Part shown: positions 1 to 11,779 of the stretch, piece by piece | Position numbering within the stretch: position 1 is the first letter of the stretch | Layout: every line of letters starts with the position of its first letter | Origin: Rhyacophila brunnea | Lineage: Eukaryota > Arthropoda > Insecta > Trichoptera > Rhyacophilidae | Direction: 5' to 3' | Assembly: GCA_022495005.1 (NCBI GenBank) | Contig: JAGYXB010000442.1 | Coordinates: 1-64,000, forward strand | Length of the DNA stretch: 64,000 nt | Program-made: the position numbers and the translations under genes | The notes under the pieces: generated by a model | Databases searched by the model: none | Seen by the model: only the letters and a program-made list of their open reading frames with translations | Told to the model about the DNA's origin: nothing

Positions 1-7
1 TATTAAT

Positions 8-3000
8 TTGTATGTTTTTAAAATATTTCAAATGCCGTATAATGTGTCTTTTGCAGATCGTACTCCTGAAAATTTTCCTATGAATCTGACGGCCTTGACA
101 CCCAAGGCTCGAATGTATCGCCACAAGTGTTTGCATTTGGAAAAATACATCCGACGAAGAAATAAGACGAACTTCAAGCATAGGATAAAGGGGGCAGAAA
201 AATTTGCAGATTCACTAACCTTCGTTCAAGCCACCAAAGGCCTGTCAAAAATACAGCGAGACTTTTTCAAACTCCAATTAAAATCATGTAATTTAAAACC
301 TAAAGGGAGTCGCTTTACCGAAAGAGATAAAGTCTTAGCCCTCACTTTACTTAAGCAAAGTGGAAGAGGATATAAATTTCTGTCAAAACTTTTTACGTTA
401 CTATCCATCCGAACTTTGCAAACATTATTATCATCTGTTCTTATCTCCACCGGTATCTCTGGTGTCATTATTTCTCAATTAAAATCAATAGTTAGTGGTT
501 TTACTGACCATGAAAAATATTATACACTCATGTGGGATGGAATGAGTTTACAAGCGCACTTAGATTATAATAAAAAAAGTGACTTGATCGAAGGTTTTGA
601 AGATTTTGGGCATCTACGTTCCAAAAAAATTGCAGATCATGTCCTTGTCTTCATGATACGAAGTGTGGCTGGTAATAAAAAGCAGCCAATAGCGTCTGCT
701 CAATTAGTTTGTTGCATTAAAGAGGTTTATAAGGCAGTAGTCTCCACAGGTATGCATTGTTAATAATATAATTATAGAAATAATATCAGTGACGAAGGGT
801 GGAGGTAGGCTGTTAAGATCCGACATTAATAGAGCACACTAAACTTTGTTAATCATACGTATTTGTTTTCATTGAACAAATTAATTCTTAATTCAATGAA
901 ATCAAATAAGTATGAATGACAAGTTTAGTTGGCACTATTTATGTTGGATGTTAACAGTCTACCTCCGCCCCTCGCCACTGCATTATATGAAGAAATATTA
1001 TATATTTTATTATTGCACGTATTCTAATTGAAAGAAACGCATTCCAAAATAAATGATTTCTATAGATTTTGAAAGAGCTTTTGCACAAAATTATATTTTG
1101 AAGTAGAATATGTATTTTCAGTTAGAACATGTGTATTATACCTGTATTATATATTTTACAGGTATAAAGATAATCGCAACAGTATGCGATCAAAGCGCGA
1201 CGAACATTGCTGCTTTGAAAAGTCTACGTGTCAATACAGAGAGACAAAGAGCCGATACCGGATATGAACGTATGTATTTATTACCTGTGTATATGTCAAA
1301 TTAATTCTAATATTTTACACATTATTATATGCTTTTCACTTATTCGTTTTATTCTCAGGTATCACAATAGAAATTATCAAAGGACAAGAGATTGTCGCCC
1401 TCCTTGATGTGCCTCATTTATTGAAAGGGATGAGAAATAACTTGATGACAAAAGACCTTATGTATTTCGATGGCAAGACAATTAGGTACGCATCATGGAA
1501 ATATATTATTGATCTGTATAAGATAGATCAGGCGAACGTCGGCAATTTGAGGCTCATTCCCAAAATAAATGAGACACATATTTTTGCATCGAAAATGAAT
1601 AAGATGAAGGTGTCGACTTGTGCCCAAGTGCTAAGCCAGAAATTTGGCAGTCACCTGGTGTTCTGTGCCACACAAGGTAACTTGGTTTTATATATTATGT
1701 AACTAATTCAATAACATTTAACTCAAAATCTGATTATTTTTATAACAGTATATTAAAATAAATTAAAAAAGCATTTATAATTTTAAAGTTATCAGTTATG
1801 CCATCATGGATTAATTAAATATTTCCACCTGAATTAACCCTGCTGCAAAGTCATTCAAATTTATTTAATTACATATAAGAGTAATTTCCAAATTATAAAG
1901 TATACATGGAAGTACACCGAATTAGCTAGGCGAGTAGATACTATTTTCAGAAGATACCGAATATCTTTTTATTTCGATTCCAGGGGTAGTGATGCCAAAC
2001 GGACAAATCATCCCAAGAGAAGCTGAATACACCGGCAAAATGCTATTGTTTTGGGATGAAGTTTTTGACTCTGTGAATGGAACCTCACTGAAACCACATC
2101 CGTATTGGAAAACGAAAAGGGTTTGCGCTTCAAAGGAGTCATTCCACCGACAATTCTGGTTTGATAGTATAGTAAAAATTAGACAGATGCAATTTGTAGA
2201 CCAACATAAAAATCCAGTACCAAAGGTGCCATCACTTCTGAATTGGGAAAAAACTTTGGCTGGTTGCATTAAAATATTGGATATATTGCATGATGTGGGA
2301 TTTGAGTATGTAGCTTTTCGTAATTTCAACCAGGATTCGCTGGAAAATTTCTTTGGCAGTATAAGAAGCCACAATTTTCGTAATGTCAATTTTCAGGATC
2401 CTTTAAAAGCCTTTTGATTAACAATTTAATGTCTAGATATTCCATCAGAAATAATTGTGAGAAAGACGATGCTGATGGTCTTTTTGAGAATTTATTAGGA
2501 TTTTTAAAACAAACCGATGAAACCCCACAAAACCTTGATGAAAGCATTTCAGGCGTAGTTTCAGAAGATTATTTGGAAGATAATTTAACCTCTACGAATG
2601 GTAAAATGTACACTGCTGGTTATGTTATTCGTAAAATTTCAAACTCTTGTACGCATTGTAAACGCGACATGAACACCGAGCCTACCAGCAAGCACGCTAA
2701 CGTAGCTATGCGAGAATTCGGAAAGGATAGAAAATTAAAATATGCCTCTGACAATATGCTTGACTGCTTCAATTCAACTGGAAAATTAATTAGAAATTAT
2801 TTATCAGAAAATGCTTCTACGCATAATATTCAGGCAAAATTAAGAACCAAAATTCTTCAGAAAATTGATTTCACCGTTTTTTCGTGCCCTCTCCATAAAG
2901 AAGGGATTAAGGATAGATTCATAAAATGTATGCTTTCTTTACAAATACATGCTTTCTGTACTACTGCAAATAAAATTCTAAATGGCAAATTAAATTATTC

Positions 3001-3070
3001 GGGGAGAAATAAAGTTTATTTAGCAGCTGGTCAAAAATATAATAGTAGGCGAAGAAGGCCTGTGCGATAA
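8..3070 (+). pseudogene. P-element-type (THAP9-like) transposase gene, 5' incomplete, one frameshift
   Basis: Cut-and-paste DNA transposase of the P-element superfamily, acting in the nucleus. Exons deduced from GT-AG borders that keep the frame: up to 749, 1162-1269, 1359-1676, and 1984 to the stop at 3068-3070. Family motifs occur in order: YTLMWDGMSL (Asp codon 536-538), ATVCDQSATN (Asp codon 1188-1190), DVPHLLKGMRNNL in the GTP-binding insertion region, and QDSLENFFGSIR (Glu codon 2343-2345). The three acidic residues expected of the RNase H-like active site are therefore present. The N-terminal THAP zinc finger should lie upstream of the window. At about 2411-2416, beside a T run, the frame ends in TGA (2415-2417) and continues one base out of phase to 3070, so one base is missing relative to the family. 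Intron 1 carries a hAT MITE. The family call is confident. Whether the frameshift is real or a sequencing error cannot be told. Confidence 0.85.
787..980. mobile_element. hAT-type MITE in intron 1 of the P-element transposase
   Basis: The left end CAGTGACGAAGGGTGGAGG and the right end CCTCCGCCCCTCGCCACTG are inverted repeats about 70 bp long. CAG...CTG termini are typical of hAT elements. Flanking 8-mers AATAATAT and CATTATAT match at 6 of 8 positions, so the target duplication is decayed. Same family as the 3562-4145 copy but with most of the interior deleted. It lies between donor 750 and acceptor 1161 and does not touch the coding sequence. Confidence 0.8.
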
Positions 3071-3467
3071 TATTTGTTTAACAATAAAATTATTTGTACA
3101 GATTTTACACTAGTACCTATGTACTGGTAAATAATTTTTAATTTTACTCCAGTTGTTTACTACAGTTGTGATTTAAGTTACATATTGCGTTTTTCAAATT
3201 TTTATGCTCTGGTTATTCACTTTATTTTGGGGGATTTAACAACATTCGCAGTGCACTGACATTGACACCTCATGACAGTTATTCTATCTCTTTTACAAGG
3301 TAAAATTAAAATGTAGTTATTATTGTCAACCATTATATAAAATAAAATCATATATTTATTTAAATTGAGATGTCAATGTCAAACCATTGAGGCTGCATTT
3401 TTTTTAAACATTTTTTGAGAGTAATGAGGAGATATGGCAGCGGACCATGATTCGTCAGATCCGAGAC
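3071..3467. other. 3' flank of the transposase gene, no gene seen
   Basis: AT-rich non-coding stretch. A short inverted pair, GACATTGACACCTCA near 3258 and TTGAGATGTCAATGTC near 3366, may be part of a transposon end, but no full terminal repeat can be matched because the 5' end of the P element is outside the window. A small ATG-initiated frame at 3434 runs into the repeat unit that follows. Confidence 0.4.
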
Positions 3468-5190
3468 GGAGGAGCGACATTGGCCCTGGCTCAGCCAAAT
3501 GCTACGGAACGCCCAAAACAAAAAGATAAGTGAAGAAGCCTATATCGTAATGTTTATTTAGCAGTGGCGAAGGGTGGAGGTAGGCTGTTAAGATCCGCCA
3601 TAAACAGTGCACATTAAACTTTTTCAGACATAGATATTTGTTTTCGTTGAAATAAGACTACAATTTACAGATAATGTTGGTTAGTTTTTAAAATTCAATT
3701 AAACCCTGAGAAACCAAGCCATAATAGATAATAGTCAAAAAATACATGTATATCTATAAAATATCTAAAATTATGCAATTAAAGCATACATAACTTTGAA
3801 TATTTTATAAATAGAATAATATTTTATATATATTATAGTTTGGTTTAGGCAGGGCTTAATGAATTTAAAAAAAATAACCAAGAATATGTGCAATATGTAT
3901 TTTTAATCCAACGAAAACAAATAACTATGAATGAAAAAAAGTGCACAATTTTGTCGTATTGCCCAAATTAGACTAAAACTATTATGGTCTCGTTTAGGCA
4001 GGGTTTAGTTGATTTTTAAAAACTAACTAACACCATCTGTAAATTGTAGTCTTAGTTCAATAAAAACAAATACATATGACTAAAAAAGTTTAGTGTGCAC
4101 TATTTATAGCGAATCTTAACAGCCTACCTCCACCCTTCGCCACTGTTATTTAGAATTAGTATCATTTGCACATTTTTTTTAAATCAATAATGATGGATAA
4201 TGTTTGTTCTCAGTTGTTTTGTAGTTGCATTTTGCATCTATCACTTTTTTCTTCATTGAATATTTGCGATAATTGACATATTACGGAGTGAGTTATTATT
4301 TGTTCATTTATTTTTATAGTTAACATGTTGGAACGGTGGCCGTTGCAGCCTCCCATCACATCCAACTGGACATGGCTCGGCTGCGTGCTACATATGCATC
4401 AATGGATTCTCAAGCGAGTCCGGTTTTACATCGTCCACTCGAGGCGCAGGAGCGACATTGGCCCTGGCTCAGCCAAATGCTACGGAACGCCCAAAACAAA
4501 AAGATAAGTGAAGAAGCCTATATCGTAATGTTTATTTAGAATAAGTATCATTTGCACATTTTTTTTAAATCAATAATGATGGATAATGTTTGTTCTCAGT
4601 TGTTTTGTAGTTGCATTTTGCATCTATCACTTTTTTCTTCATTGAATATTTGCGATAATTGACATATTACGGAGTGAGTTATTATTTGTTCATTTATTTT
4701 TATAGTTAACATGTTGGAACGGTGGCCGTTGCAGCCTCCCATCACATCCAACTGGACATGGCTCGGCTGCGTGCTACATATGCATCAATGGATTCTCAAG
4801 CGAGTCCGGTTTTACATCGTCTACCTGAGGCGCAGGAGCGACATTGGCTCTCGCACAGCCAAGTGCTACGGAACGCCCAAAAAAAAGTAAATGAAGAAGC
4901 CTATATCATGTTTATTTAGAATTAGTATCATTTGTACATTTTTTAAAAATCTAATACTGATGGATAAATTTTTTTTACATGCATTTTGCGTGTGTCTTCA
5001 TTTTACTTCTTTCAATAATTACGATAATTAATATTATTTCGGAGTGATTTATTATTTGTTTTTTACTTTTACTTTTATAGTAAATATGGAACAGCCATCG
5101 ATGCAGTCTCCCATCACATCCAACTAGACATGGCTCGGCTGACAGCGGACTTGACGTTAGAAGATGCAAGAAGACAGGCGAGCAATAGTG
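3468..5190 (+). repeat. Tandem array of a ~386-bp exon-like unit (one partial, two full, one diverged copy)
   Basis: The landmark TTAACATGTTGGAACGGTGG occurs at about 4321 and 4707 (period 386), and a diverged counterpart starts near 5081 (375 later). A partial leading copy at 3468-3561 continues after a MITE insertion at 4146. Each full unit has a T-rich tract ending in TATAG just before the ATG, resembling a 3' splice site, and then about 200 bp of GC-richer sequence. Two overlapping frames are open in the first full unit: 60 codons from 4325 and 67 from GTG 4336 (contains SHHIQLDMARLRATYASMDS). The second frame stays open in copy 2. In copy 3 it is shortened but still reads SHHIQLDMARLTADLTLEDA before a stop. 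It could be a tandemly duplicated exon of an unseen gene or a plain satellite-like repeat. No protein family was recognised. Confidence 0.75.
3562..4145. mobile_element. hAT-type MITE, 584 bp, with perfect 8-bp target duplication TTATTTAG
   Basis: Starts CAGTGGCGAAGGGTGGAGG and ends CCTCCACCCTTCGCCACTG. It is flanked on both sides by TTATTTAG (3554-3561 and 4146-4153), the 8-bp duplication expected for hAT transposition. The interior has no transposase, so it is non-autonomous. It also holds an internal repeated motif, GTTTAGGCAGGG, near 3842 and 3990. It interrupts the first repeat unit of the tandem array, so it is younger than that duplication. Confidence 0.92.
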
Positions 5191-5250
5191 ATTAAAATAA
5201 TTGTAGTGTTTTCAGTGATCAGTTATAATTTATTATAATATAAAACAAAC

Positions 5251-5516
5251 GGCTCTCATGTAGGAAAGCCTACCTGTCAAATTTCATAGACAACTACAGA
5301 AAAATATCTATCGTGTTGTTGTTATAATATATAGTGAAATCATGTCCTTATTAATGTGCCGCATAGATCCTTAGTTACAAAGGCAAAATATAATATAAAT
5401 ATTTAAATGATGTTCCAAGAAGGATTAAATTTTATTCATCGTAAATGATTATTATATTATGCCGTGGTTGTCTATGAAATCTGATGGGTAGGCTTTAGGC
5501 TTTCCTACATGAGAGC
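5251..5516. mobile_element. MITE with ~45-bp terminal inverted repeats
   Basis: The left arm GCTCTCATGTAGGAAAGCCT and the following ACCTGTCAAATTTCATAGAC are repeated in reverse complement at 5466-5516 with a few substitutions and a short internal duplication of TAGGCTT. The interior is AT-rich and non-coding. No clear target duplication was found, so the superfamily is undetermined. Confidence 0.7.
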
Positions 5517-5519
5517 GAA

Positions 5520-8390
5520 ACATAGTTTAATAATGTTTCCATTTATTTTTTTAATACTCGTATCAGTTAAACAAACTACTTACTCAATAATAATGTTTAT
5601 AATATTTAATTTCATGAATGTTAATATTTTACTTGATAACTGTTACTATACTTATTGATTTTAAATTTTATAAATAAATGTGTGTAATTTATATAATTGC
5701 CTTTTATTTATTTCGTTTCCCATGCCTGAATATGAAAATAAATTCAAATTTGGTGGGCTTTTTAATTTTATTTCAAAGCCTTTACCATAGATGGTGCTGT
5801 TTTAGTGGGAATACTTTTGTTAGCCTCTTTCGAATCTATTTACGTATATTATCTATGGTCAAAGCTGCGACCGCGTAGGTAATTGACAGGTGCATATAAA
5901 TTCAAATTCATAAGTATTATTAGTATTTAATTAATAAATAGATATGACGAAAATAAATGTTATATTTTTTCCCTGGCTGTTCTGTTTTGTCACCGTTCTG
6001 TGAATTATATCATGTTCTGTTTATTCATGGAACCAAATTTCTCCTATGCGGTTTTTGTAGGCAATTTTCTTAAATCTCGCCAAATAACGTGGCATGTCGG
6101 GTTCCTTCAACGATTCACTTTATGGCGTAAAATGTACCTACCTACGTTTCGGAAAATTATTTTGCAACTAATGATTGTTTTTTGGACGATATAATCCAAT
6201 ATGATGATTACAGCTAAATTGAGGTAAGTGGGTATGTATTAGGAAATGGAATAACTACTAACCAATCACTCTAATCAGTAATCATAAATCAGTGGATTAT
6301 GAATTATTAGCTTTGTGTTATCTGTATAATTGCCCATTCCCCATAATACGATCACGTTATCTTTTATATTTTATCTGTGCCAAAACCATTATTTGACAAA
6401 ATGTCATTGTTGGAGTAGTATATTAGAGTAGTAAATATAAATTGCACGAATTCGCAAAATTTCCATAACATTAAACAATTTTGTATCACAAAAATTATTT
6501 TTTATTTTGTCCGAATACCTAGATTACATAGAAAAAAATACATTGATTATTTTTTTGTTCTGTCACATCACAAGTAGCCGCCGTGTTAATGTATTGATTA
6601 AAGTAGGTAATAAAAATTAATTGAAGAATTAATAATATAATATATTACATTTATTAGGACTATGCTGTGAGGTAATAGGTCATTCATAAGACTCTAACTA
6701 GAGAGTCCAATAATAAAATTATAATTCTATTCACAATAGTTACAACATTGCTAAGTAGGTATTATCTATGACTATGAAAATACCGAAATTCACCAAATTG
6801 ATAACATCGTAAGCAGAAAAATAATTAGACTAAAGCCATTCAAGTTTTCAAACAATACGTATGCATCTAGGTTCTTCTGTAAAAATAGAATAATCCTAAT
6901 AATGGCGTTATGAAACTTTATGTAATACATTATGACGTTTCTACTGCTGGATTAAGTTGGTTTGCGTGATTTTTCAGTGGAAGGCACGAATATACTGACC
7001 AATGGGTAGATAGGTATGTGAAAAATCGGATCACAAAAGTGGTACGAGTAGAGAAATTCAAATCAAAGATTTTTTTGTGTCATAATAAATGCCATTTTTT
7101 TGTTCATAAGACATCAAATGATACAATTCGTAATTATCCCAAGTTATCACAAATATGCTAATATTAATAATTTATGTAAATTTGAATTACAATTTGATTT
7201 TATAATTATTATGTAAACTCATTGGCTTAATTCAATCTCCCTTAGATGTTTGCAATTAGCTATCTTCCCCATTTAACTAAATTTAGTCTGTGAAAGGCTA
7301 ATATCATATAATTATATTCGTCAATTAATAATTGCCACTAAAACCGATCTTACTAAATATTAAATAACATTAATTATATTAGGTAGGTACCTAGACCGAC
7401 CTACCCACAAACAATAGTATTAGTTTCATCTACTTATTTATTATGCTTAGTAATATTGATGGCGGTTCAACGGCCTATATCGGTTAGGTATAATTATAAT
7501 CGAATTACGCGTATTTTAGCATAAAGTAGCGAATGAGTAATGAATACTAATGAATTACACTTGTTACAGTTATATAATAAATTTAATAATAATTAATAAC
7601 AGATATGAATAAGTCAATTATGCAGTATGTAGGGCATGTAGGCTATTGCAATAGTTTAGCCCCGGGGTAGGACAGGTGATGTGCTCAAAAAACATAAATT
7701 AAGACTCGATACAGATATATTTAATTTGCTTACACAATTGCATATACTTATATAATATAAATATTACATAATTATCTACCGAAATACTAGTATGATGATG
7801 ATAACGGAGCTTGGGTATTAGGCGGCAACTTCGAAACTAGCACATGTATTTTTCTTCCTGATGTAGATATACATAATATTGATGTCACAATACATACAAA
7901 TAGAATCCAATTTAATGAGAAGCCGCGAATGAACACATTATACTAGCAAATAATTTGATTATTTAAGTATAAAAACCGTTTCTCACATAATTATGAACAA
8001 AAATGGTTTCATGATTTTCAACCAATTAATTTAATTATTATTTTCTTTTATTGTGTTAGCTGTCAATTCATGGTGGAAATGCATTGTATTATTGGTTTAA
8101 TTAAGTATATATTGTGTATTATTATTTTTTAATAAATTTAAAAATTAAATTAATAAGTAATAAAATAAATAAATTAAAAATACTTTTAATAAATAAATCT
8201 GGACCTATAACTCAATCTACATTTTCATATAATATGCCCCGAATCAAGACGCCCGAGACGAAAATGTTATTATTAACTTAACAAAATCAGTTACACAAAA
8301 GTCATTTAAAGGTTAGTTAACTTTAAAATTAACAAAATAAGATCAGTTCATAATTCTAATTTTGTTAAGTATGAGTATGTATCAGTGGCG
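5520..8390. other. Long AT-rich intergenic stretch, no gene recognised
   Basis: Open frames near 5678 and 6000 are short, hydrophobic and T-rich, and look like chance. A small hairpin pairs TTTACCATAGATGG (about 5780) with ATCTATGGTCAAAG (about 5850). No tRNA, conserved domain or complete transposon was seen. Confidence 0.4.
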
Positions 8391-8392
8391 AA

Positions 8393-8530
8393 GGGTGGAG
8401 GTAGGTTGTTATGATCCGACATAAAAGCTGCATACTAAACGTATTTGTTTTCATTGACCTAAGGTCCTAAGACTACAATGTATCGAGTTTGTTAATTTGT
8501 GAAATTCAATTAAACCCTACGTACGTTTCT
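8393..8530 (+). mobile_element. Fragment of the CAGTGGCGAAGGGTGG hAT MITE family
   Basis: The left terminus CAGTGGCGAAGGGTGGAGG is followed by the same subterminal sequence as the 3562 copy, including TATTTGTTTTCATTGA and AAATTCAATTAAACCCT. The right inverted terminus is not found, so this is a one-ended, truncated copy. Confidence 0.75.
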
Positions 8531-9104
8531 TGAATGCTGCCTTATTACGTTAGGTACAACTTATTTAATGTTTGCCTTCCAACAAGAAAAGTTTCTCCAC
8601 CTGAGATTAAGACACGTTATCAATCAGGATGGGGTCAATACATACTCTAACTAGTCTAACTTATATGCCGTGATATAATTAATTGTATTTAAAGTGGACT
8701 GTAGGAGCGAATAATGAAGATTGTGCATTTTCCGGCCGGGAATTGAGGGCAACGTGTCTACGAGACGTTTTCTATTTATTTTATCGATACTTCACAAACC
8801 TGTTTGATACTCGTAACGCTTTTAACCTATAAAGCATACTGGGCACTGGCCCTCCAAATAGGAATAACCAGTAAGTATATTATTAATACTAACATAATAT
8901 TATGTCGTTCGACTAGCGGTTTAGTTCTGTGAGACTGTCAGTCTAGCTAGAGCGTATAACAAATGCCATTAGTGAGGCAGTCAGTTTAATTCAATAGGCA
9001 TGTTTTATTGCCAAGGACAACGGGTCGGAATCGATTCAAACACCTCACCTAATTCCTGACTAATCTTGTTAGTGCATAATATCAGTATTTTTAAATCTTC
9101 GCAC

Positions 9105-9292
9105 ATGAATGGCATCTCGCAATTTTACATAGTGAATGAATAACCACAGACAATGTCAATATAAAAACGTACATACCCACTATAACAAATCTTTTTTTAG
9201 AAAAAAAATACGACACCCGACGGGGCTTGAACCTGTAACCGCTGGATTCGTGCCAGTGTGATTTTCCAATAATTAAGCTATGGGCATCCTAC
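9105..9292 (-). mobile_element. tRNA-derived SINE, family B
   Basis: Read on the minus strand, a tRNA-like head contains a box-B-like GGTTCAAGCCC followed by CGTCGGGTGTCGTATTTTTT. The same junction recurs at 20346 (minus) and 16985 (plus), so it is a dispersed family. It cannot be a working tRNA because no complete cloverleaf fits. Ends are approximate. Confidence 0.65.
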
Positions 9293-9409
9293 TTAATTAT
9301 AATCATTTGCATAAGCAGTTCTTACATGAAATGCTTATCAAATTGCAATAATATTCATTGAATAAAAGAAATAGTTTAAAAACGTATTGTAATGCTTTTG
9401 AAAATGTTA

Positions 9410-9619
9410 TTAGGTATTGAATTTATGGATATAGTGTAGGTATTTAGCCACATCAACGACAGCGCTGCGTTGACTAAAATAACATTTTCTTGAATCTTTC
9501 AAAGTTTTCAGTTGGCAGCTCGGAAAAGTCGATAAAAGGGGACGACCGTCTAAAAGGACACATTTGAAATAGCCGCTCAGAATTCCGGAATCCCGTCTGC
9601 TTGAGATTGCAATCCCCAT
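9410..9619 (-). other. Unrecognised 69-codon open frame
   Basis: A GC-richer patch with an open frame on the minus strand. It has no recognisable motif, signal peptide or splice signals. It could be an exon or decayed transposon coding sequence. Listed only because its composition stands out from the flanks. Confidence 0.15.
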
Positions 9620-9780
9620 AAACTCTGATTTTAGCTATTGTCGTTTACGTAAAAATATGAAGCCTCACATTATGTAGGTACACTCGTATTTACAGAGTTA
9701 ACACATTGTAATATTATATACTTAATAGTAGAGGTAATATTATTCGGTATTATTAAAATGTAGGTGGCTATGATCTATCC

Positions 9781-10602
9781 TAGGGTTTCCCAAACTGTGT
9801 TCCACGGAACACCAGTGTTCCGCCGAACCTGAATAGGTGTTCCGCGACCATTTGGAAAGGTTTTATACGCTGCAATACATTTAAAGATCTTCTACTAAGT
9901 AGAAGTAAAATAAGTAAAACTAAAATAATTAAAGAATCTACTTCATATTGAAAGGCGAGTGATGATCAATCTCCACTGATGTTTATGACGTCAAGTATCT
10001 AGATAGGTCATGGCTCTCACAAGAGGGGGGGGGGGGAGCTGTAGGCCTAAATAAATGAAATGATAAACACACATCACAAACATGCACTAATAGTAAGTAG
10101 TTTCACTTCAAGCATACTAACATTTAATAATATGTGGTTTTGCCATACAATTTTTGATTATTGTCGATATTTGACATGTCCATAATTGTCAACATAAAAG
10201 TGGGTGTATTAAAAATACAAAAAATCGCTAAAATACTCTTAATCGAACACCATTTGGAATATGCAACTGTAGATCGTCACATTGCCCTTAACCTTAGCGA
10301 TAAGTAGGGGGCCCGCCAAAGATCCTAACCTAGGGGCCCGCTTCGGGATGTGGGGGCCATGAATTCTAGGTACAGACGGAGGACCATCTTTTCTCACACT
10401 GTGCGCATGAAAAAGATGGGGTAAGTATATTGTTTTTAACTGACCGGCTGACAAGTCTTGTCAGTTTAACGACAGTTGTTGCCAAAATTGGCAGAACGGT
10501 TAGCTGCACTAATAAAAATAACCTACAAAATAAACTAAGTGTTCCGTTAAAATTTCCGGGTTTGCGAAATGTTCCATCGCAGAAAAAGTTTGGGAAACCC
10601 TG
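9781..10602. mobile_element. hAT-type element with TIR AGGGTTTCCCAAACT, containing a nested GC-rich repeat
   Basis: The left end TAGGGTTTCCCAAACTGTG pairs with the right end AAGTTTGGGAAACCCTG. Short relatives of the termini (GTGTTCCGCCGAAC and TAAGTGTTCCGTTAAAATT) lie just inside. The target duplication is not clear. The interior includes a separate GC-rich repeat (10024-10375), so the element is a host for a later insertion. No transposase is left. Confidence 0.7.
10024..10375 (+). repeat. GC-rich dispersed element (GGGGGCCCG family), copy 1
   Basis: Starts with a G run, carries GATAAACACACATCACAAA, and ends with TAGCGATAAGTAGGGGGCCC and CTTCGGGATGTGGGGGCCA. The same order recurs near 20091, 36275, 43441, 52448 (minus) and 61480. 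It has no coding capacity. Its bounds and superfamily are not certain. Confidence 0.7.
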
Positions 10603-10799
10603 TTATATACAGTTATTAACACGTATGTATCTAATAACAATGTACCTACCAATGTCATAACATGGGTGACAAACGATTTTTTTATTAGTTCTACAAACCG
10701 ATTTTTGCCGCCTCCCCTCTCGCAGAGGTTTCTAAACATGTTTGTTTACTAGAAATTATTAGTTCTTCACCACTCACCGAACGTTTTGGGTATTTATGC

Positions 10800-10915
10800 T
10801 TAGGATCCAAACATACATTGAATAAAACAACATGTGGATTTGACAGACACGGGATTCCAATCCGTGACCTACGCCTTCAAGCGGACACTACACCTAGTAA
10901 ATCGCCCTTGGTCGA
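10800..10915 (-). mobile_element. tRNA-derived SINE fragment, family A
   Basis: On the minus strand, a tRNA-like segment with a box-B-like GGATTGGAATCCC is followed by GTGTCTGTCAAAT and then a weak match to the TTCAATGTGTGTTTGG part of the 56160 copy. The 3' domain is missing. Confidence 0.55.
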
Positions 10916-11779
10916 ATCAGAAAATAATCCCAACCATAAGTAAAATTGTTATATATATGTGCTATGTACCTACTGACATTGCGTGACAATCATATTTTTG
11001 TGTTAAATTAAAAAAAACTTGATTAATTATTTTCACCAGAATCTCTTGTCTTATTCATACAATCACATGATTTGAACACCAAGTCAAAAATGAATTGCTT
11101 CAATTAAATATCACGTACCTATGTAGCATTCATAATCGACAACATGTCGGTTTATCTGATAGGTATATACAATTTGTGATTTCGTAACAAGAAATAATTT
11201 CTATTTCATCTCCAGTAGTTTCCCAATAAATTACATATTTTAATTGATCCGGATGGACTTGAGAATATAATAATAATAATAATTAATAATTTTCTCGATC
11301 GAATCAATCGTACCATCAAGTTGAGGTCCTGACCTATGCTCGATTTCACAAAACCGTTAATTACCACAAAGGAAAAGTGATAAATAATATTGTAACTTTT
11401 CTTCACACGGCGTATCCGATTTGGCAACGTTATCAAACTTATTAACCAATATTGCAATGAACGGAACCAGTGAAGCCTGAAAAAATTAACAGCAAGGTTG
11501 CAAAAACAATATTACCATACAGAGCTTAGTTGGACGGTATTTAGTAATGAATGACAAACTTAGCATGCGAGTAGTAATACAAAATAATAAGACATTAACT
11601 TACTATCATTTCAGAGACGATGTTTTCGACACATATAGAGCAACATAAATATTATTATTTATTATATTATAACACGACTTGTAAATCAACATTAATTTGA
11701 ATAATAAGATGAATCAACGTAAGCTTCTTATAAAATAATGATCGGGTTAAAAATGATGAACAAAATCTTATCATTAAAG

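Noticed and set aside
226..468. Open frame on the minus strand over the transposase exon
   Set aside because: Shadow of the plus-strand P-element exon, which carries the conserved motifs.
1922..2389. 155-codon minus-strand frame
   Set aside because: Antisense of the C-terminal transposase exon. No motif of its own.
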